Positions 43,674-53,215 are shown, counted from the first letter of the stretch. The stretch is 64,000 nt of DNA from Halomarina pelagica (GCF_024228315.1 NZ_CP100454.1:868001-932000); one strand, 5' to 3'. Numbers and translations: made by a program. Notes: generated from the sequence alone by a model not told the origin.

Positions 43674-44837
43674 ATGCTCGATTACGTAGAACTCGAAGCC
43701 GACCTCGCGGGGGAGGAGCGGATGATCCGGGACACGGCGCGGGAGTTCGTCGAGGAACAGGTGCGCCCCGGCATCGGCGAGCACTGGATCGAGGGGACGT
43801 TCCCCACCGACCTGATCCCCGAACTGGGCGAGATGGGTTTCTATGCGCCGAATCTGGAGGGCTACGGCCTGCCCGGCGTGAGCGAGACCGCCTACGGCCT
43901 CCTCATGCAGGAACTCGAGGCCTGCGACTCGGGGCTGCGCTCGATGGCCAGCGTCCAGGGCGCGCTCGTGATGTACCCGATCCACGCCTTCGGCTCAGAA
44001 GCGCAGAAGGAGGAGTGGTTGCCGGCGCTCGGTGCGGGCGAGGCGGTGGGCTGTTTCGGCCTCACGGAACCCCAGCACGGCTCGAACCCCACCGCGATGG
44101 AGACGCGCGCCGAGCGCGACGGCGACGGGTACGTGCTGAACGGCTCGAAGACTTGGATCACCAACTCGCCGATCGCGGACGTGGCGATCGTCTGGGCCAG
44201 GGACCGCTCGACCGACGAGACGCCCGTCCGGGGCTTCCTCGTCGAGACGGACCGCGACGGCGTCAGCACGAACGAGATCGAGGAGAAGCTGTCGCTCAGG
44301 GCGTCGATCACGGGGGAGATCGGCCTGAACGACGTCCGCGTCCCCGAGGAGAACGTCCTGCCAGGCGTGAGTGGGATGAAGGGGCCGCTGTCGTGTCTCA
44401 CCCAGGCGCGCTACGGCATCGCCTGGGGGGCGATCGGCGCGGCGCGCGACTGCTTCGAGACGGCGCGGCAGTACGCGCTCGATCGCGACCAGTTCGGCGG
44501 TCCCATCGCCCGCTTCCAGCTCCAGCAGGCGAAGCTCGCGGAGATGGCGACCCAGATCACGACCGCCCAGCTGCTCGCCCACCGCCTCGCCGAGCTGAAG
44601 GAGCGCGGCGACCTCCGCCCGCAGCACGTCTCGATGGCCAAGCGCAACAACGTGCGGATGGCGCGCGACCAGTCGCGGATCGCCCGCGAGATGCTCGGCG
44701 GTAACGGGATCACCGCCGACTACTCGCCGATGCGCCACATGGCCAACCTGGAGACGGTCTACACCTACGAGGGCACCCACGACATTCACACCCTCATCCT
44801 CGGGCAGGATCTGACGGGGATCCCCGCCTTCGAGTGA
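43674..44837 (+). CDS. Acyl-CoA dehydrogenase, glutaryl-CoA dehydrogenase-like
   Basis: 387 residues. FAD-binding GCFGLTEPQHGSNPTAMETRA and the late catalytic Glu in VYTYEGTHDIHTLILGQDLTGIPAF (about 365). LRSMASVQGALVMYPIHAFGSEAQK closely follows the glutaryl-CoA dehydrogenase pattern, including the Arg before SM(A/S)VQ that binds the distal carboxylate. That would make crotonyl-CoA and CO2 from glutaryl-CoA. Electron acceptors (ETF) are not adjacent. Confidence 0.88.
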   Translation: MLDYVELEADLAGEERMIRDTAREFVEEQVRPGIGEHWIEGTFPTDLIPELGEMGFYAPNLEGYGLPGVSETAYGLLMQELEACDSGLRSMASVQGALVMYPIHAFGSEAQKEEWLPALGAGEAVGCFGLTEPQHGSNPTAMETRAERDGDGYVLNGSKTWITNSPIADVAIVWARDRSTDETPVRGFLVETDRDGVSTNEIEEKLSLRASITGEIGLNDVRVPEENVLPGVSGMKGPLSCLTQARYGIAWGAIGAARDCFETARQYALDRDQFGGPIARFQLQQAKLAEMATQITTAQLLAHRLAELKERGDLRPQHVSMAKRNNVRMARDQSRIAREMLGGNGITADYSPMRHMANLETVYTYEGTHDIHTLILGQDLTGIPAFE

Positions 44838-45104
44838 CCGTGACCGTCCGAGGCCGTATGTGTCGGTTTCGTCGGCGTTCCCCGCCGCCGCTCGATAGGC
44901 TCCGCTCGCGTGCGTCACGGAGGACGGCACGAGTCGGCGAGACCCCCCCCGCCGGCGACGAGACGTTCCGCCGCTCTCCTCCTCGTTCGCACCGCTCCGG
45001 GGAACGCTCGCGTCCACCTGCCGGAACACCGAACACCGAACGCACGGCTCGCGGACGTTTTCACCGCCACCGTCGGCGGAGCGACGGCGCGACGTTCGTG
45101 GCGT
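44838..45104. other. Non-coding stretch after the acyl-CoA dehydrogenase
   Basis: 267 GC-rich bases with no supported gene. Open frames on both strands have Arg/Pro/Ser-rich translations. It leads into the repeat unit that starts at 45105. Confidence 0.5.
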
Positions 45105-45235
45105 GCAGGCGACGCCGCGGCGGGATCTGGTTCGCGGGGTGTGGCGTCGCACACTCGCTGAGCGCCCCGCGACGGCTCTCACGTCACACGGACGCTGGTC
45201 CCGTTCTCCGGTATAAACGTACGGACGGTAGACCC
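45105..45235 (-). ncRNA. Candidate structured RNA unit, copy 2
   Basis: On the minus strand, GTTTATACC (TTTATA at 45212-45217) precedes a stretch homologous to the 9.8 kb unit. Stem 1 is GTGACG/CGTCGC, with different pairs from copy 1. Stem 2, GCGACGCC (45109-45116) with GGCGTCGC (45143-45150), is identical in position. An alternative CGCGGGG/CCCCGCG pairing is kept as GGGGCG/CGCCCC in copy 1. Expression is inferred. Confidence 0.4.
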
Positions 45236-45556
45236 GACAGCCACCGCCGGCACCAAGTGCGGCACCCGCGAGTAGCGCGGACAACGCGAACGGCCGGCGT
45301 TACCGGCCGTGAGCGAGTGTAACGAGCGAGCGGAGCGAGCGCGCCGGCATTCCCGCGAGCCGGAGGCGGGCGAGAGCACGCCGGACTCGCGGTGCTCGTC
45401 CGGCAGTGGGAGCGACGAGGGTGGTAGTCCTTCCAGACCCGCGCGGCGGTTCTGGAAGCCTGCGAGACGCGAAGCGTCTCGCAGTGCAGGTTTTGCCAGG
45501 GAGCCGCCGGCGACCGCGAAGCGTGTCGTCGCCATGCGACTGCGGCAAAACGTGGT
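45105..45556 (-). repeat. Dispersed composite element, 45 kb copy
   Basis: Read on the minus strand from 45556, it begins CCACCACGTTTTGCCGCAG, contains CTGGCAAAACCTGCA, then CTCGTCGCTCCCACTGCCGG and GTCCGGCGTGCTC shared with 9416-9470. It ends with the promoter-hairpin unit at 45105-45235. The order of parts equals that of 10078 to 9799 on the minus strand. Inside, CGAGACGCTTCGCGTCTCG is a strong hairpin. It starts 19 bases after the rpl40e stop. Confidence 0.72.
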
Positions 45557-45574
45557 GGTCCAAAAAGTGAGTCG

Positions 45575-45724
45575 TTAGACCGCGCGGCGCTCCTTCGCCT
45601 TCGGGCGGAGGTGCTTGTAGCCGCACTTGCGACAGCGCTTCGCGCGCGGCGAGTTGCGGGCGTTACAGCGCATACAGATCTGCTTCTGGAGGAGCCGCTT
45701 CTCTGCTTCCGGGAAACTGGCCAT
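45575..45724 (-). CDS. rpl40e: 50S ribosomal protein L40e
   Basis: 49 residues: [20 protein letters not shown], then [29 protein letters not shown]. Two CxxC knuckles form a zinc finger typical of archaeal L40e. The protein is basic, as expected for rRNA binding. Start ATG 45724 on the minus strand. Confidence 0.97.
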   Translation of the reverse strand: MASFPEAEKRLLQKQICMRCNARNSPRAKRCRKCGYKHLRPKAKERRAV

Positions 45725-45816
45725 GTGCGAACGTCTCGATACTCGCGGTTAAGGATTGCGAGTCGCCCCACCGACCGGACGTGGCCAGCTAAGGGGCTGG
45801 ACGCCGTCCCCACGGT

Positions 45817-46863
45817 ATGGCGCTGTTCGACCGTCTCGCCGACCTTTCGCTGGTGATCGAGGACCACGACCGCTCGACGCGGACCCGGGCGACCTCGTCG
45901 GGGTTCGACCGCACGACGACCACGTTCGCGCTCCGCGGCGGCGGCGAGACGGGGATGGGCGAGGACGTGACCTACGACGCCGAGGACCACGAACGCCTCT
46001 CCGAGCGAGGCCTCGACGCGGACTTCACGGGCGAGTACACGTTCGCGGAGTTCTCCGCCTCGCTCGACGACGAGGCGCTCTTTCCCGAGCCGCCGGAGCG
46101 GGAGACGGGCTATCACTACCGCCGGTGGGCGGTCGAGAGCGCGGCGCTCGACCTGGCGCTCCGGCAGGCCGACACCGACCTGGCGAGCGCGCTCGACCGG
46201 ACGTACGCCCCGGTCCGGTTCGTCGTGAGCACCCGCCTCGGCGAACCGCCCTCCGCCGCCCGCGTCGAGGCCCTCCTCGACGCGTATCCCGACACGGAGT
46301 TCAAACTCGACCCGACGAGCGACTGGGGCGACGACCTCGTGGACGCGCTGGCGGCCACGGGGCGGGTTCGCATCGTCGACCTGAAGGGGCAGTACCACGG
46401 GACGGAGGTCGATCAGACGCCGGACCCGGCGCTCTACCGGCGGGTGGTCGAGGGGTTCCCCGAGGCGGTCGTCGAGGACCCGGCGCTCGTCGAGGGGACG
46501 GAGCCCATCGTGCGGGACGCCGCGGACCGCGTCTCGTGGGACGCGCCGATCACGGGCGTCGAGAGCGTCCGCGACCTCCCGTTCGAACCCTCGTGGCTCA
46601 ACGTCAAGCCCTCCCGGTTCGGTACCGTCGAGTCGCTGCTCGACACCGTCGAGTACGCCCTCGACCGGGAGATGGCGCTCTACGGCGGCGGGCAGTTCGA
46701 ACTCGGCGTGGGGCGCGGGCAGGTGCAGGCGCTCGCGTCGATCCTCTACCCCGACGGGCCGAACGACGTCGCCCCCGGCGCGTACAACGACCCCGACGTT
46801 CCCGGGGGCCTGCCGACCAGCCCCCTCGCGCCGCCCGACGAGCCGAGCGGCTTCCGGTGGTAG
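45817..46863 (+). CDS. Enolase-superfamily protein (mandelate racemase / OSBS-like)
   Basis: 348 residues. The TIM-barrel metal-ligand strands appear as RIVDLKGQYHG, AVVEDPAL and SWDAPITGV, followed by WLNVKPSRFGTVESLLDTVEYA, the Lys-x-Ser/Lys position of muconate-lactonising and o-succinylbenzoate synthase relatives. The N-terminal capping domain is short and divergent. Substrate unknown; no menaquinone genes are nearby. Confidence 0.78.
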   Translation: MALFDRLADLSLVIEDHDRSTRTRATSSGFDRTTTTFALRGGGETGMGEDVTYDAEDHERLSERGLDADFTGEYTFAEFSASLDDEALFPEPPERETGYHYRRWAVESAALDLALRQADTDLASALDRTYAPVRFVVSTRLGEPPSAARVEALLDAYPDTEFKLDPTSDWGDDLVDALAATGRVRIVDLKGQYHGTEVDQTPDPALYRRVVEGFPEAVVEDPALVEGTEPIVRDAADRVSWDAPITGVESVRDLPFEPSWLNVKPSRFGTVESLLDTVEYALDREMALYGGGQFELGVGRGQVQALASILYPDGPNDVAPGAYNDPDVPGGLPTSPLAPPDEPSGFRW

Positions 46864-46952
46864 CCCGGCACTCCCCGAAATCGCCGCCGATTGGCGGCCT
46901 ATCGGCGGTATGCCGGCGGTGCGTTCATATCCGCGAGCGCCGTATCTCTGGT

Positions 46953-47414
46953 ATGAGTATCGACGCCAATCTAGATTCTTCCTCGCGCATCGAGGAGGTC
47001 ATCGGCGAGGTCTCCCGCTGGCCGGGGATCGCCGTCGCCGACCACCGCTACGGCGGCCGCGAGTTCCGCCTCGGCGCGCGCGAGGTCGGACACGTCCACT
47101 ACACGGGGATCGTCGACATCGCCTTCCCGAAGCTCGTCCACGACGCCCTCGTGGACGCGGGCTGGACCGAGCCCCACCACGTCGTCCCGCACTCGACGTG
47201 GACCACGTTCCGCGTTCGGTCCGACGCCGACGTCGAGCGCGCGCTCCACCTCCTCCGTCTGTCGTACCTCTACCACGCGCTGAGCAGGATCGATACGCCC
47301 GAGGGTGCGGCGGCGCTCGAGGCCGTCGACTTCGACGCGGAACTCGACCGCATCGCCCCACCGAAGGCCGTCCGCGGGCGCTTCGCCGCCCTTCGCGAGC
47401 GGGCGGGGTACTGA
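46953..47414 (+). CDS. Luciferase-domain (DUF5519) family protein
   Basis: 153 residues from ATG 46953: SSRIEEVIGEVSRWPGIAVADHRYGGREFRLGAREVGHVHYTGIVDIAFPKLVHDALV, then HHVVPHSTWTTFRVRSDADVERALHLLRLSYLYHAL. This matches the small luciferase-like/DUF5519 family, in which the HxH and HSTW segments are conserved. Despite the name no light production is implied. Function unknown. Confidence 0.82.
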   Translation: MSIDANLDSSSRIEEVIGEVSRWPGIAVADHRYGGREFRLGAREVGHVHYTGIVDIAFPKLVHDALVDAGWTEPHHVVPHSTWTTFRVRSDADVERALHLLRLSYLYHALSRIDTPEGAAALEAVDFDAELDRIAPPKAVRGRFAALRERAGY

Positions 47415-47437
47415 TCCCGGCCCCCTTCCGCGGTTCG

Positions 47438-47938
47438 CTATCGCTCCTCGCCCGCCGCCAGGTACTCCCCTTGCACCGCCACCACCTCCGAGGAGTCCGC
47501 ACAGTCGGCGTAGCGTCGGAGGGGTTCGTCGTTGAGTTCGAGGAAGGTGTGCCCCCATCGGAACTTCGAGAGGATCCGCTCTGCGTGCTCGCGCTCGCCC
47601 AGGATACACAGCGCGCCGGCGAACGCCTCGACGGTGTTGAGGCGGAAGGGCGTCCCGTAGCTGACGGGGTTCGCCGCGACGAGGAAGGGGAGCGCGCGGT
47701 GGTCGCCGCGCAGTCGGAACGCCTCCGCCTCGGCCGTCTCCCAGGAGCAGTCGAGCGCGACGAGGGTCGGACCCTCGTCGGCGGGCGAGAGCGCCCGCTC
47801 CGCGAACGGGTTCAGGACGACGCCCGGGGGCGTGTCGCGCGAGGAGCGGTGTAACTCGGCGAGGTCGAAGCGCGCGAGCTTCCGCGCGCTGCACTTGTCC
47901 GGGTCGTCGTCGCCCTCGTAGCGGACGTGGAGCTGCAC
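47438..47938 (-). CDS. tsr3: Tsr3/DUF367 rRNA aminocarboxypropyltransferase
   Basis: 166 residues from GTG 47938; homologues begin near [23 protein letters not shown], so the further upstream GTG 47971 is less likely. Also [61 protein letters not shown] and [18 protein letters not shown]. Eukaryotic Tsr3 transfers an aminocarboxypropyl group from SAM to a hypermodified U in small-subunit rRNA; archaeal members are expected to do the same. Confidence 0.93.
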   Translation of the reverse strand: MQLHVRYEGDDDPDKCSARKLARFDLAELHRSSRDTPPGVVLNPFAERALSPADEGPTLVALDCSWETAEAEAFRLRGDHRALPFLVAANPVSYGTPFRLNTVEAFAGALCILGEREHAERILSKFRWGHTFLELNDEPLRRYADCADSSEVVAVQGEYLAAGEER

Positions 47939-48068
47939 GTCCCGAGGTAGCGAACGGGGGGAGAAAAGCACCCCGTCCGGGCGTCGGGCCGGCTCGCGTT
48001 CGACGAGTCGGGCCCCCCTCGCCCCGACGAGCCCCCGGATTCATCACTCGGGGGGTCCTTCCGCGACC

Positions 48069-48476
48069 ATGGACGCCGCCGACCTCGCCCGCGAATACTA
48101 CCGCGCCATCGACGAGGCCGACTACGACGCGCTCGCGACCGTCCTCGCCCCAGATTTCGTCCACGACCGCCCCGACCGGACCATCGAGGGGCGCGACGCG
48201 TTCGTCCGGTTCATGCGCGAGGAGCGTCCCGACCCGGACACGACGCACGAACTCGACGCGGTCTTTCTCGACGGGGAACGGGACGAACGTGAGGAGGGAC
48301 GCGACGCGCGCGGGGAGGGACGCGACGGGCGAGAGAAGAGACACGACGGGCGCGGGGCGGGCGTCGCCTGCGAGGGGCGCGTCCTCCGCGCCGACGGCGG
48401 GGAGTGGTTCCGCTTCGTGGACGTGTTCGCGGTCGAGGACGGTGCGCTCGCGGGGCTGACGACGTACGCGCGGTAG
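48069..48476 (+). CDS. NTF2/SnoaL-like protein with a charged low-complexity insert
   Basis: 135 residues. MDAADLAREYYRAIDEADYDALATVLAPDFVHDRPDRTIEGRDAFVRFMREE is a typical SnoaL-like start, and GEWFRFVDVFAVEDGALAGLTTYAR the end. Between them a GRDGRE/DGRG-rich segment of about 30 residues (residues 70-100) is encoded by GGGACGCGACG-type repeats and probably forms an exposed loop. Function unknown. Confidence 0.8.
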   Translation: MDAADLAREYYRAIDEADYDALATVLAPDFVHDRPDRTIEGRDAFVRFMREERPDPDTTHELDAVFLDGERDEREEGRDARGEGRDGREKRHDGRGAGVACEGRVLRADGGEWFRFVDVFAVEDGALAGLTTYAR

Positions 48477-48480
48477 CGCG

Positions 48481-49188
48481 TCACGCCGTCCACGGGCAGC
48501 GCGGGAGGTCGGCGACGGCGACGTCCGCCTCCAGTCCGCCTCCGGTGACGAACACGTTCGGATCGCCCCACCGCTCCCCGACGTGCCACCGGAACGTCCC
48601 CTCGAAGCCGTCCTCGCCGCGCACGCGGAGCGTGTAGGTCCCGATGGCGCTCTCCTGAAACGACGTGATCGCCCCGGGTTCGACGGCCGTCGGGCCGGCG
48701 ACGACGCGGCCGTCCTCGAGGAGGGAGACGGTGATCGGCTCCTCGCGGCCGTTGTTGACGGTGAGCGTCCGGCCGGTGGGGAGCGTCGGGCGCTCCTCGA
48801 CGACGACGCGCAGGATCGCCTTCCCGGACTCCTGGCGCACCACCGGGCGGTAGTAGGTGCCGTCGCGTTCGACGTACGAGACGGAGGGATCGAGCGCCTG
48901 GACGAGCAGGAGCGGCCCGTCGGTCACGTACGGTCCGTTCCGTAGCGCGGCGTCGAACTCCGCGCGAACGTCGGCCGGGAGGGATTCGTACGCGACGGCG
49001 ACCCGGTCGCACCGCTCGTACCGTCGCGTCGGGCTGACGCCGCTCGCGTTGGCGGTGTCGTTCGATCCCCCCGTCGACCCGCTCGACTCCGGCGTCGCGT
49101 CCTCGCCACCCGCCCCGTCGAACAGCCCGTCGAGACACCCGGCGGTCGCGCCGGCGACGAACGTAGCGAGAAAAGTGCGGCGGCGCAT
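48481..49188 (-). CDS. Tat-exported lipoprotein, hypothetical
   Basis: 235 residues. The N-terminus MRRRTFLATFVAGATAGCLD has a twin-arginine motif and a lipobox (AGC, Cys18), so it should be exported folded and anchored by a lipid. A Ser/Gly/Thr linker follows, then a beta-rich domain (TLTVNNGREEPITVSLLEDG, TYTLRVRGEDGFEGTFRWHVG). Extracellular; ligand unknown. Promoter side contains short tandem repeats further upstream. Confidence 0.85.
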   Translation of the reverse strand: MRRRTFLATFVAGATAGCLDGLFDGAGGEDATPESSGSTGGSNDTANASGVSPTRRYERCDRVAVAYESLPADVRAEFDAALRNGPYVTDGPLLLVQALDPSVSYVERDGTYYRPVVRQESGKAILRVVVEERPTLPTGRTLTVNNGREEPITVSLLEDGRVVAGPTAVEPGAITSFQESAIGTYTLRVRGEDGFEGTFRWHVGERWGDPNVFVTGGGLEADVAVADLPRCPWTA

Positions 49189-49258
49189 ACCCCGGACCTC
49201 TCCGTCGACCGGTAAGTACTTTCTACCCGGACGGCCCGCGCGAGGACCGTCGAATCGG

Positions 49259-49347
49259 TCCGGGTCGGGAATCGATCCGGGTCGGGAATCGATCCGGGGC
49301 CGGGAATCAGTCCGGGCCGGCCGGATCAACCGGGCCGGTCCGGGTCG
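49259..49347. repeat. 17-20 base tandem repeats between two minus-strand genes
   Basis: Two exact TCCGGGTCGGGAATCGA units (49259-49275, 49276-49292) are followed by degenerate units TCCGGGGCCGGGAATCAG and TCCGGGCCGG... up to the stop of the SHOCT gene. Such arrays expand by slippage. Confidence 0.75.
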
Positions 49348-49348
49348 G

Positions 49349-49735
49349 CTACGCGCCGCCGAGGCGTTCCCGGCGGCGCTCGTACTCCTCGTCGGTGAGG
49401 TCGCCGCGCGCGTACGCGCGCCGGAGTTCGACGAGCGCCGAATCCTCGCCCTCCCCGCCCGCGCCGCGGAGCACGCCGGACGCCAGGGCGACGACGGCGA
49501 TCAGGCCGAGCAGCCAGAGGAGGCCGCCGAGCCACCACCACGCACCGCCACCGCCGGTGCCCATCATCCACCCGCCGGGGCCGCCCCAGCCACCGCCGGG
49601 ACCCATCATCCATCCACCCGTCGTCGGCCAGCCGCCGAGCAGCATCGCGAGCAGCATCACGACCAGCGGCGCGAGCAGGAGCACCGCGAGCGCGACGAGC
49701 GCGAGGCGGACGAGCCTGTCTGTCGTCTCGTTCAT
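49349..49735 (-). CDS. SHOCT-domain small membrane protein
   Basis: 128 residues. Two membrane helices (LALVALAVLLLAPLVVMLLAMLL and WWWLGGLLWLLGLIAVVALA) flank a Gly/Trp/Met-rich loop with a WMMGxGGG duplication. The C-terminal SHOCT motif ALVELRRAYARGDLTDEEYERRRERL is clear. Such proteins are common in haloarchaea; function unknown. Confidence 0.9.
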   Translation of the reverse strand: MNETTDRLVRLALVALAVLLLAPLVVMLLAMLLGGWPTTGGWMMGPGGGWGGPGGWMMGTGGGGAWWWLGGLLWLLGLIAVVALASGVLRGAGGEGEDSALVELRRAYARGDLTDEEYERRRERLGGA

Positions 49736-49817
49736 GTGTGAAGATAGCCCGCGCCCGGCTATCTCCCTGTCGGCGATTCCCCCGCGGCGGGGACGGCTCG
49801 TTGGCTCGCCGACTCGT

Positions 49818-51176
49818 CTACTCGCCGTTCGCGCCGAGCGCGCTCTCGCCGACCGGCTCGTGGCCCTCGATGACCGCCCGGCCGCCTATGTACGGGCGCA
49901 GCGCCTCGGGCACCGTGACCGTGCCGTCGTCGTTCTGGTAGTACTCGAGGACGGCGACCATCACCCGCGGGAGGGCGAGCCCCGAGGCGTTGAGGGTGTG
50001 GAGGTACGCCGCCGACTCGTGGCGCTCGGGGCGGTAGCGCAGGCCGGCGCGTCGGGCCTGGTAGTCCTCGAAGTTCGAGACCGACGACACCTCGAGCCAG
50101 CGGCCGCCCTCCTCCGGACCGTCGGCCATGTCGTCGCCGGGTGCCCACACCTCCAGGTCGACCTGCTTCGACTGCTTGTCGCCGATGTCGCCCGCGCAGA
50201 TCTCGAGGACGCGGTAGGGGAGGCCGAGCCGTCTGAGGGTCTCCTCGGCCTCGTCGAGGAGGCCGTCGAAGCGGTCGTAGCTCTCCTCCGGTTCGACGAA
50301 GTTGACGAGTTCGACCTTGTTGAACTGGTGGACGCGGACGATCCCCCTGGTCTCGGTACCGTGCTCGCCCGCCTCGCGGCGGAAGTTCGGCGTGTACGCC
50401 TGGTGCTTGAGCGGGAGGTCCTCGCGCAGGAGGATCTCGTCCGCGTACATGTTCGTGACGGGCACCTCCGCCGTCGGGCAGAGCCAGAGGTCCTCGCCCT
50501 CGAGCCGGTAGGCGTCCTCCGCGAACTTCGGCAGTTGCCCCGTACCCGTCATCGACTTCGAGTTGATCGGGATCGGCGGGAAGACGTCGACGTAGCCCTG
50601 CTCGCGGTGGAGGTCGAGCATGAACTGGATCAGCGCGTGCTCGAGGCGCGCGCCGTCGCCCGTCAGGAAGTAGAAGCCGCTCCCGCTCACCTTCGCGCCG
50701 CGCGCCTCGTCGATGATCCGGAGGCGCTCGCCGAGTTCGTAGTGCGGCACGACGGGGTCGGGGAGGTCGCGCAGGTCGTCGAACCCCTCTCGACGGAGTT
50801 CGACGTTGTCCGCCTCGCTCTCCCCCGGCGGCACGCTCTCGTGGAGTACCTGTGGCAGTTCGAGGAGGGCGGCCTCCAGGTCGGCCTCGAGTTCGTCGGA
50901 GCGCGCCTCCACCTCCTCCAGTTCCGCCTTGAGCTCCTGCGAGCGGTCGATGGCCTCTTGCGCCGCCTCCTCGTCACCCTCGCGCTTGAGGTCGCCGATG
51001 CGCTGGCTGACCTCGTTGCGCTCGTGGCGGAGGTCGTCGCCGCGCGCCTTCAGCGAGCGCCACTCCTCGTCGATCGCGAGGATCGCGTCGAGGTCCACCT
51101 CGTCTTCCATCCCTCGCTTCTCGAGGGTCTCGCGGACGACGTCCGGGTGGTCCCGGACGAACTGCCTGCTCAACAT
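49818..51176 (-). CDS. serS: Seryl-tRNA synthetase
   Basis: 452 residues, the bacterial/haloarchaeal class II type. An N-terminal coiled-coil tRNA arm (RDHPDVVRETLEKRGMEDEVDLD through ELEADLEAALLEL) is followed by GSGFYFLTGDGARLEHALIQFMLD, LCPTAEVPVTNMYADEIL, YTPNFRREAGEHGTETRGIVRVHQFNKVEL (motif 2) and TLNASGLALPRVMVAVLE (motif 3). It charges tRNA-Ser and tRNA-Sec-type acceptors. Confidence 0.97.
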   Translation of the reverse strand: MLSRQFVRDHPDVVRETLEKRGMEDEVDLDAILAIDEEWRSLKARGDDLRHERNEVSQRIGDLKREGDEEAAQEAIDRSQELKAELEEVEARSDELEADLEAALLELPQVLHESVPPGESEADNVELRREGFDDLRDLPDPVVPHYELGERLRIIDEARGAKVSGSGFYFLTGDGARLEHALIQFMLDLHREQGYVDVFPPIPINSKSMTGTGQLPKFAEDAYRLEGEDLWLCPTAEVPVTNMYADEILLREDLPLKHQAYTPNFRREAGEHGTETRGIVRVHQFNKVELVNFVEPEESYDRFDGLLDEAEETLRRLGLPYRVLEICAGDIGDKQSKQVDLEVWAPGDDMADGPEEGGRWLEVSSVSNFEDYQARRAGLRYRPERHESAAYLHTLNASGLALPRVMVAVLEYYQNDDGTVTVPEALRPYIGGRAVIEGHEPVGESALGANGE

Positions 51177-51290
51177 GCCCCTCGATTCCCCCGGACGCGA
51201 CTAAGGCGTGTCGCATCCCCGCCTCCCTCTCGCACGGCGCGCCTCGCAGCGGCGCGTTTCTTGTCGCTGGGGAACCAAGTCCGGGCGACC

Positions 51291-52076
51291 ATGACGGCAC
51301 TCCCCGACCTGTTCGATCTGACGGGCAAGACGGCGTTCGTGACCGGTGCGGGCAGCGGCATCGGCCGCGCGTACGCGGAGGGACTCGCGGAGGCGGGCGC
51401 GTCGGTCGCGTGCGTCGACGTCGACGGGAACGCGGCGACCGAGACCGCCGACTCACTCCCGACCGACGCCGTCGCCGTCCCGGCGGACGTCACGAGCGAG
51501 GAGGACGTCGCCGCCGCCGTCGAGCAGACGGCGAACGAACTCGGCGGTCTCGACGCGGTCTTCCCCAACGCGGGGGTCGGCGGCGCGATCGCGCCCCTCG
51601 CGGAGCACGACCTCGACGACTGGCGGCGGGTCGTCGAGGTGAACCTCACGGGCGTGTTCCTCACGGCGCGCGCGGCGGCCCAGCATTTCGTCGAATCGGA
51701 AGAGGGCGGCACCATCACGAGCACGGCCTCGATCTACGGGCTGGTCGGGAGCTTCAACGGCGCGTCGCCGGCGTACACCGCGGCCAAGGGCGGCGTGGTC
51801 AACCTCACGCGCGACATGGCCGTCTCGCTCGCACCTCACGGCGTCCGCGTGAACGCCATCGCCCCCGGCTTCGTCGAGACGGCGCTGTTCGCCAACGCCG
51901 ACGTCTCGGAGGAGGAGATGGCCGCGTTCACGGAGGAGATCGAGCGTCGGACCCTCCTCGGGCGGCTCGCCCGGTCGGCGGAGCTGAAGGGGATCGCGGT
52001 GTTCCTCGCCTCGGACGCCGCGAGCTACGTCACCGGGCAGACGTACCCCGTCGACGGCGGCTGGCTCTCGGTCTGA
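51291..52076 (+). CDS. Short-chain dehydrogenase/reductase
   Basis: 261 residues. Cofactor loop FVTGAGSGIGRAYAEGL, Asp in VACVDVDGNAA pointing to NAD preference, NAG in FPNAGVGG, and the catalytic Ser/Tyr/Lys in SIYGLVGSFNGASPAYTAAKGG. The ending ASYVTGQTYPVDGGWLSV is the classical FabG-like finish. Substrate unknown. Confidence 0.93.
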   Translation: MTALPDLFDLTGKTAFVTGAGSGIGRAYAEGLAEAGASVACVDVDGNAATETADSLPTDAVAVPADVTSEEDVAAAVEQTANELGGLDAVFPNAGVGGAIAPLAEHDLDDWRRVVEVNLTGVFLTARAAAQHFVESEEGGTITSTASIYGLVGSFNGASPAYTAAKGGVVNLTRDMAVSLAPHGVRVNAIAPGFVETALFANADVSEEEMAAFTEEIERRTLLGRLARSAELKGIAVFLASDAASYVTGQTYPVDGGWLSV

Positions 52077-52120
52077 GCCCCGCCGAACCGCTTTTGCCCC
52101 GCCGGGACGCCCCCTCACGT

Positions 52121-53038
52121 ATGGCGATCGGCGACCTGCACGAAGTCGGAGCGGCGGGGTGCGAGGACTGCTATTACGTCGACGTGGGAATGTACGACAC
52201 GCCGGAGTACGGCGCGGTCTACCTCGTCGACGCGGAGCGCCCCGCGGTCGTCGACACCGGCATGGGGACGCGCTACGGGGACGTCCTCGCCGCGTTGGAG
52301 CGCGTCGGTATCGCGCCCGAGGACCTCGCGGTCGTCGCGCCGACGCACGTCCACCTCGACCACGCGGGCGGCGCGGGCTACCTCGCCCGCGAGTGCCCGA
52401 ACGCGACGGTCTACGTCCACGAGATCGGCGCGCCGCACCTGATCGACCCGGAACGACTCGTCGAGGGGACGAAGCGTGCCGTCGGCGACCAGTGGGAGTT
52501 CTACGCCGAACCGGTGCCCGTCCCCGAGGAGCGCGTCGCGACGCTCGCCGACGGCGACGCGATCGACCTCGGCGACCGCGAACTGCGCGTCCACCACGCG
52601 CCGGGACACGCCCCCCATCAGGCGGTGTTCGAACTCCCCGACGCGAGCGCCGTCTTCACGGCCGACGCCGCCGGTATCTACGTCCCGGCGATCGACGCGG
52701 TCGAGCCGACCACCCCGCCGCCGAACTTCGACCTGGAGCGGAGCCTCGCCGACGTGGCGACGATCGAATCGCTCGACCCCGATACGCTGCTCTACGCCCA
52801 CTACGGTCCCGCCCCGGCCGACGACCGCCTCGCGGCGTACGCCGACCTGCTGGCCGAGTGGGCGGCGGAGGTCGAGGCGGTCCGCGCGGACCTCGGCGAC
52901 GACGCGGCCGTCGTCGAGCACTTCGCCGACGCGACCGCGGCGCGCATGGGCGACGTCTGGGGCGAGCGCAAGGCCCGGGCGGAGGGGAAGCTGAACGCGC
53001 GCGGCGTCCTCCGGTACCTCAACGTTCGCGACCGGTGA
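52121..53038 (+). CDS. MBL-fold metallo-hydrolase
   Basis: 305 residues. Metal motif APTHVHLDHAGGAGYLA (HxHxDH near 79-84), His in HHAPGHAPHQAVFEL, Asp in VFTADAAGIYVP, and a C-terminal His in LLYAHYGPAP. This is the dinuclear-metal pattern of glyoxalase II-like hydrolases. The tail (about 230-305) is helical and acidic. Substrate not evident. TATA-like CTTTTG near 52091 gives leaderless spacing to ATG. Confidence 0.9.
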   Translation: MAIGDLHEVGAAGCEDCYYVDVGMYDTPEYGAVYLVDAERPAVVDTGMGTRYGDVLAALERVGIAPEDLAVVAPTHVHLDHAGGAGYLARECPNATVYVHEIGAPHLIDPERLVEGTKRAVGDQWEFYAEPVPVPEERVATLADGDAIDLGDRELRVHHAPGHAPHQAVFELPDASAVFTADAAGIYVPAIDAVEPTTPPPNFDLERSLADVATIESLDPDTLLYAHYGPAPADDRLAAYADLLAEWAAEVEAVRADLGDDAAVVEHFADATAARMGDVWGERKARAEGKLNARGVLRYLNVRDR

Positions 53039-53215
53039 ACCGCCGGTCCGATCGACGCGCCCCCTCGAACCGACCGCGACCGGCCGTCGCGCGCCATGAC
53101 GGTCAGCGGCGATCCGTGACGATGACCGACCGTACTCGGGCTCGACTGGCATAGTGTTTGTGAATGTAATCGTTTTACGCGCTATTGTGGCGACGGATCG
53201 GTGTTCTTTAAGCGT

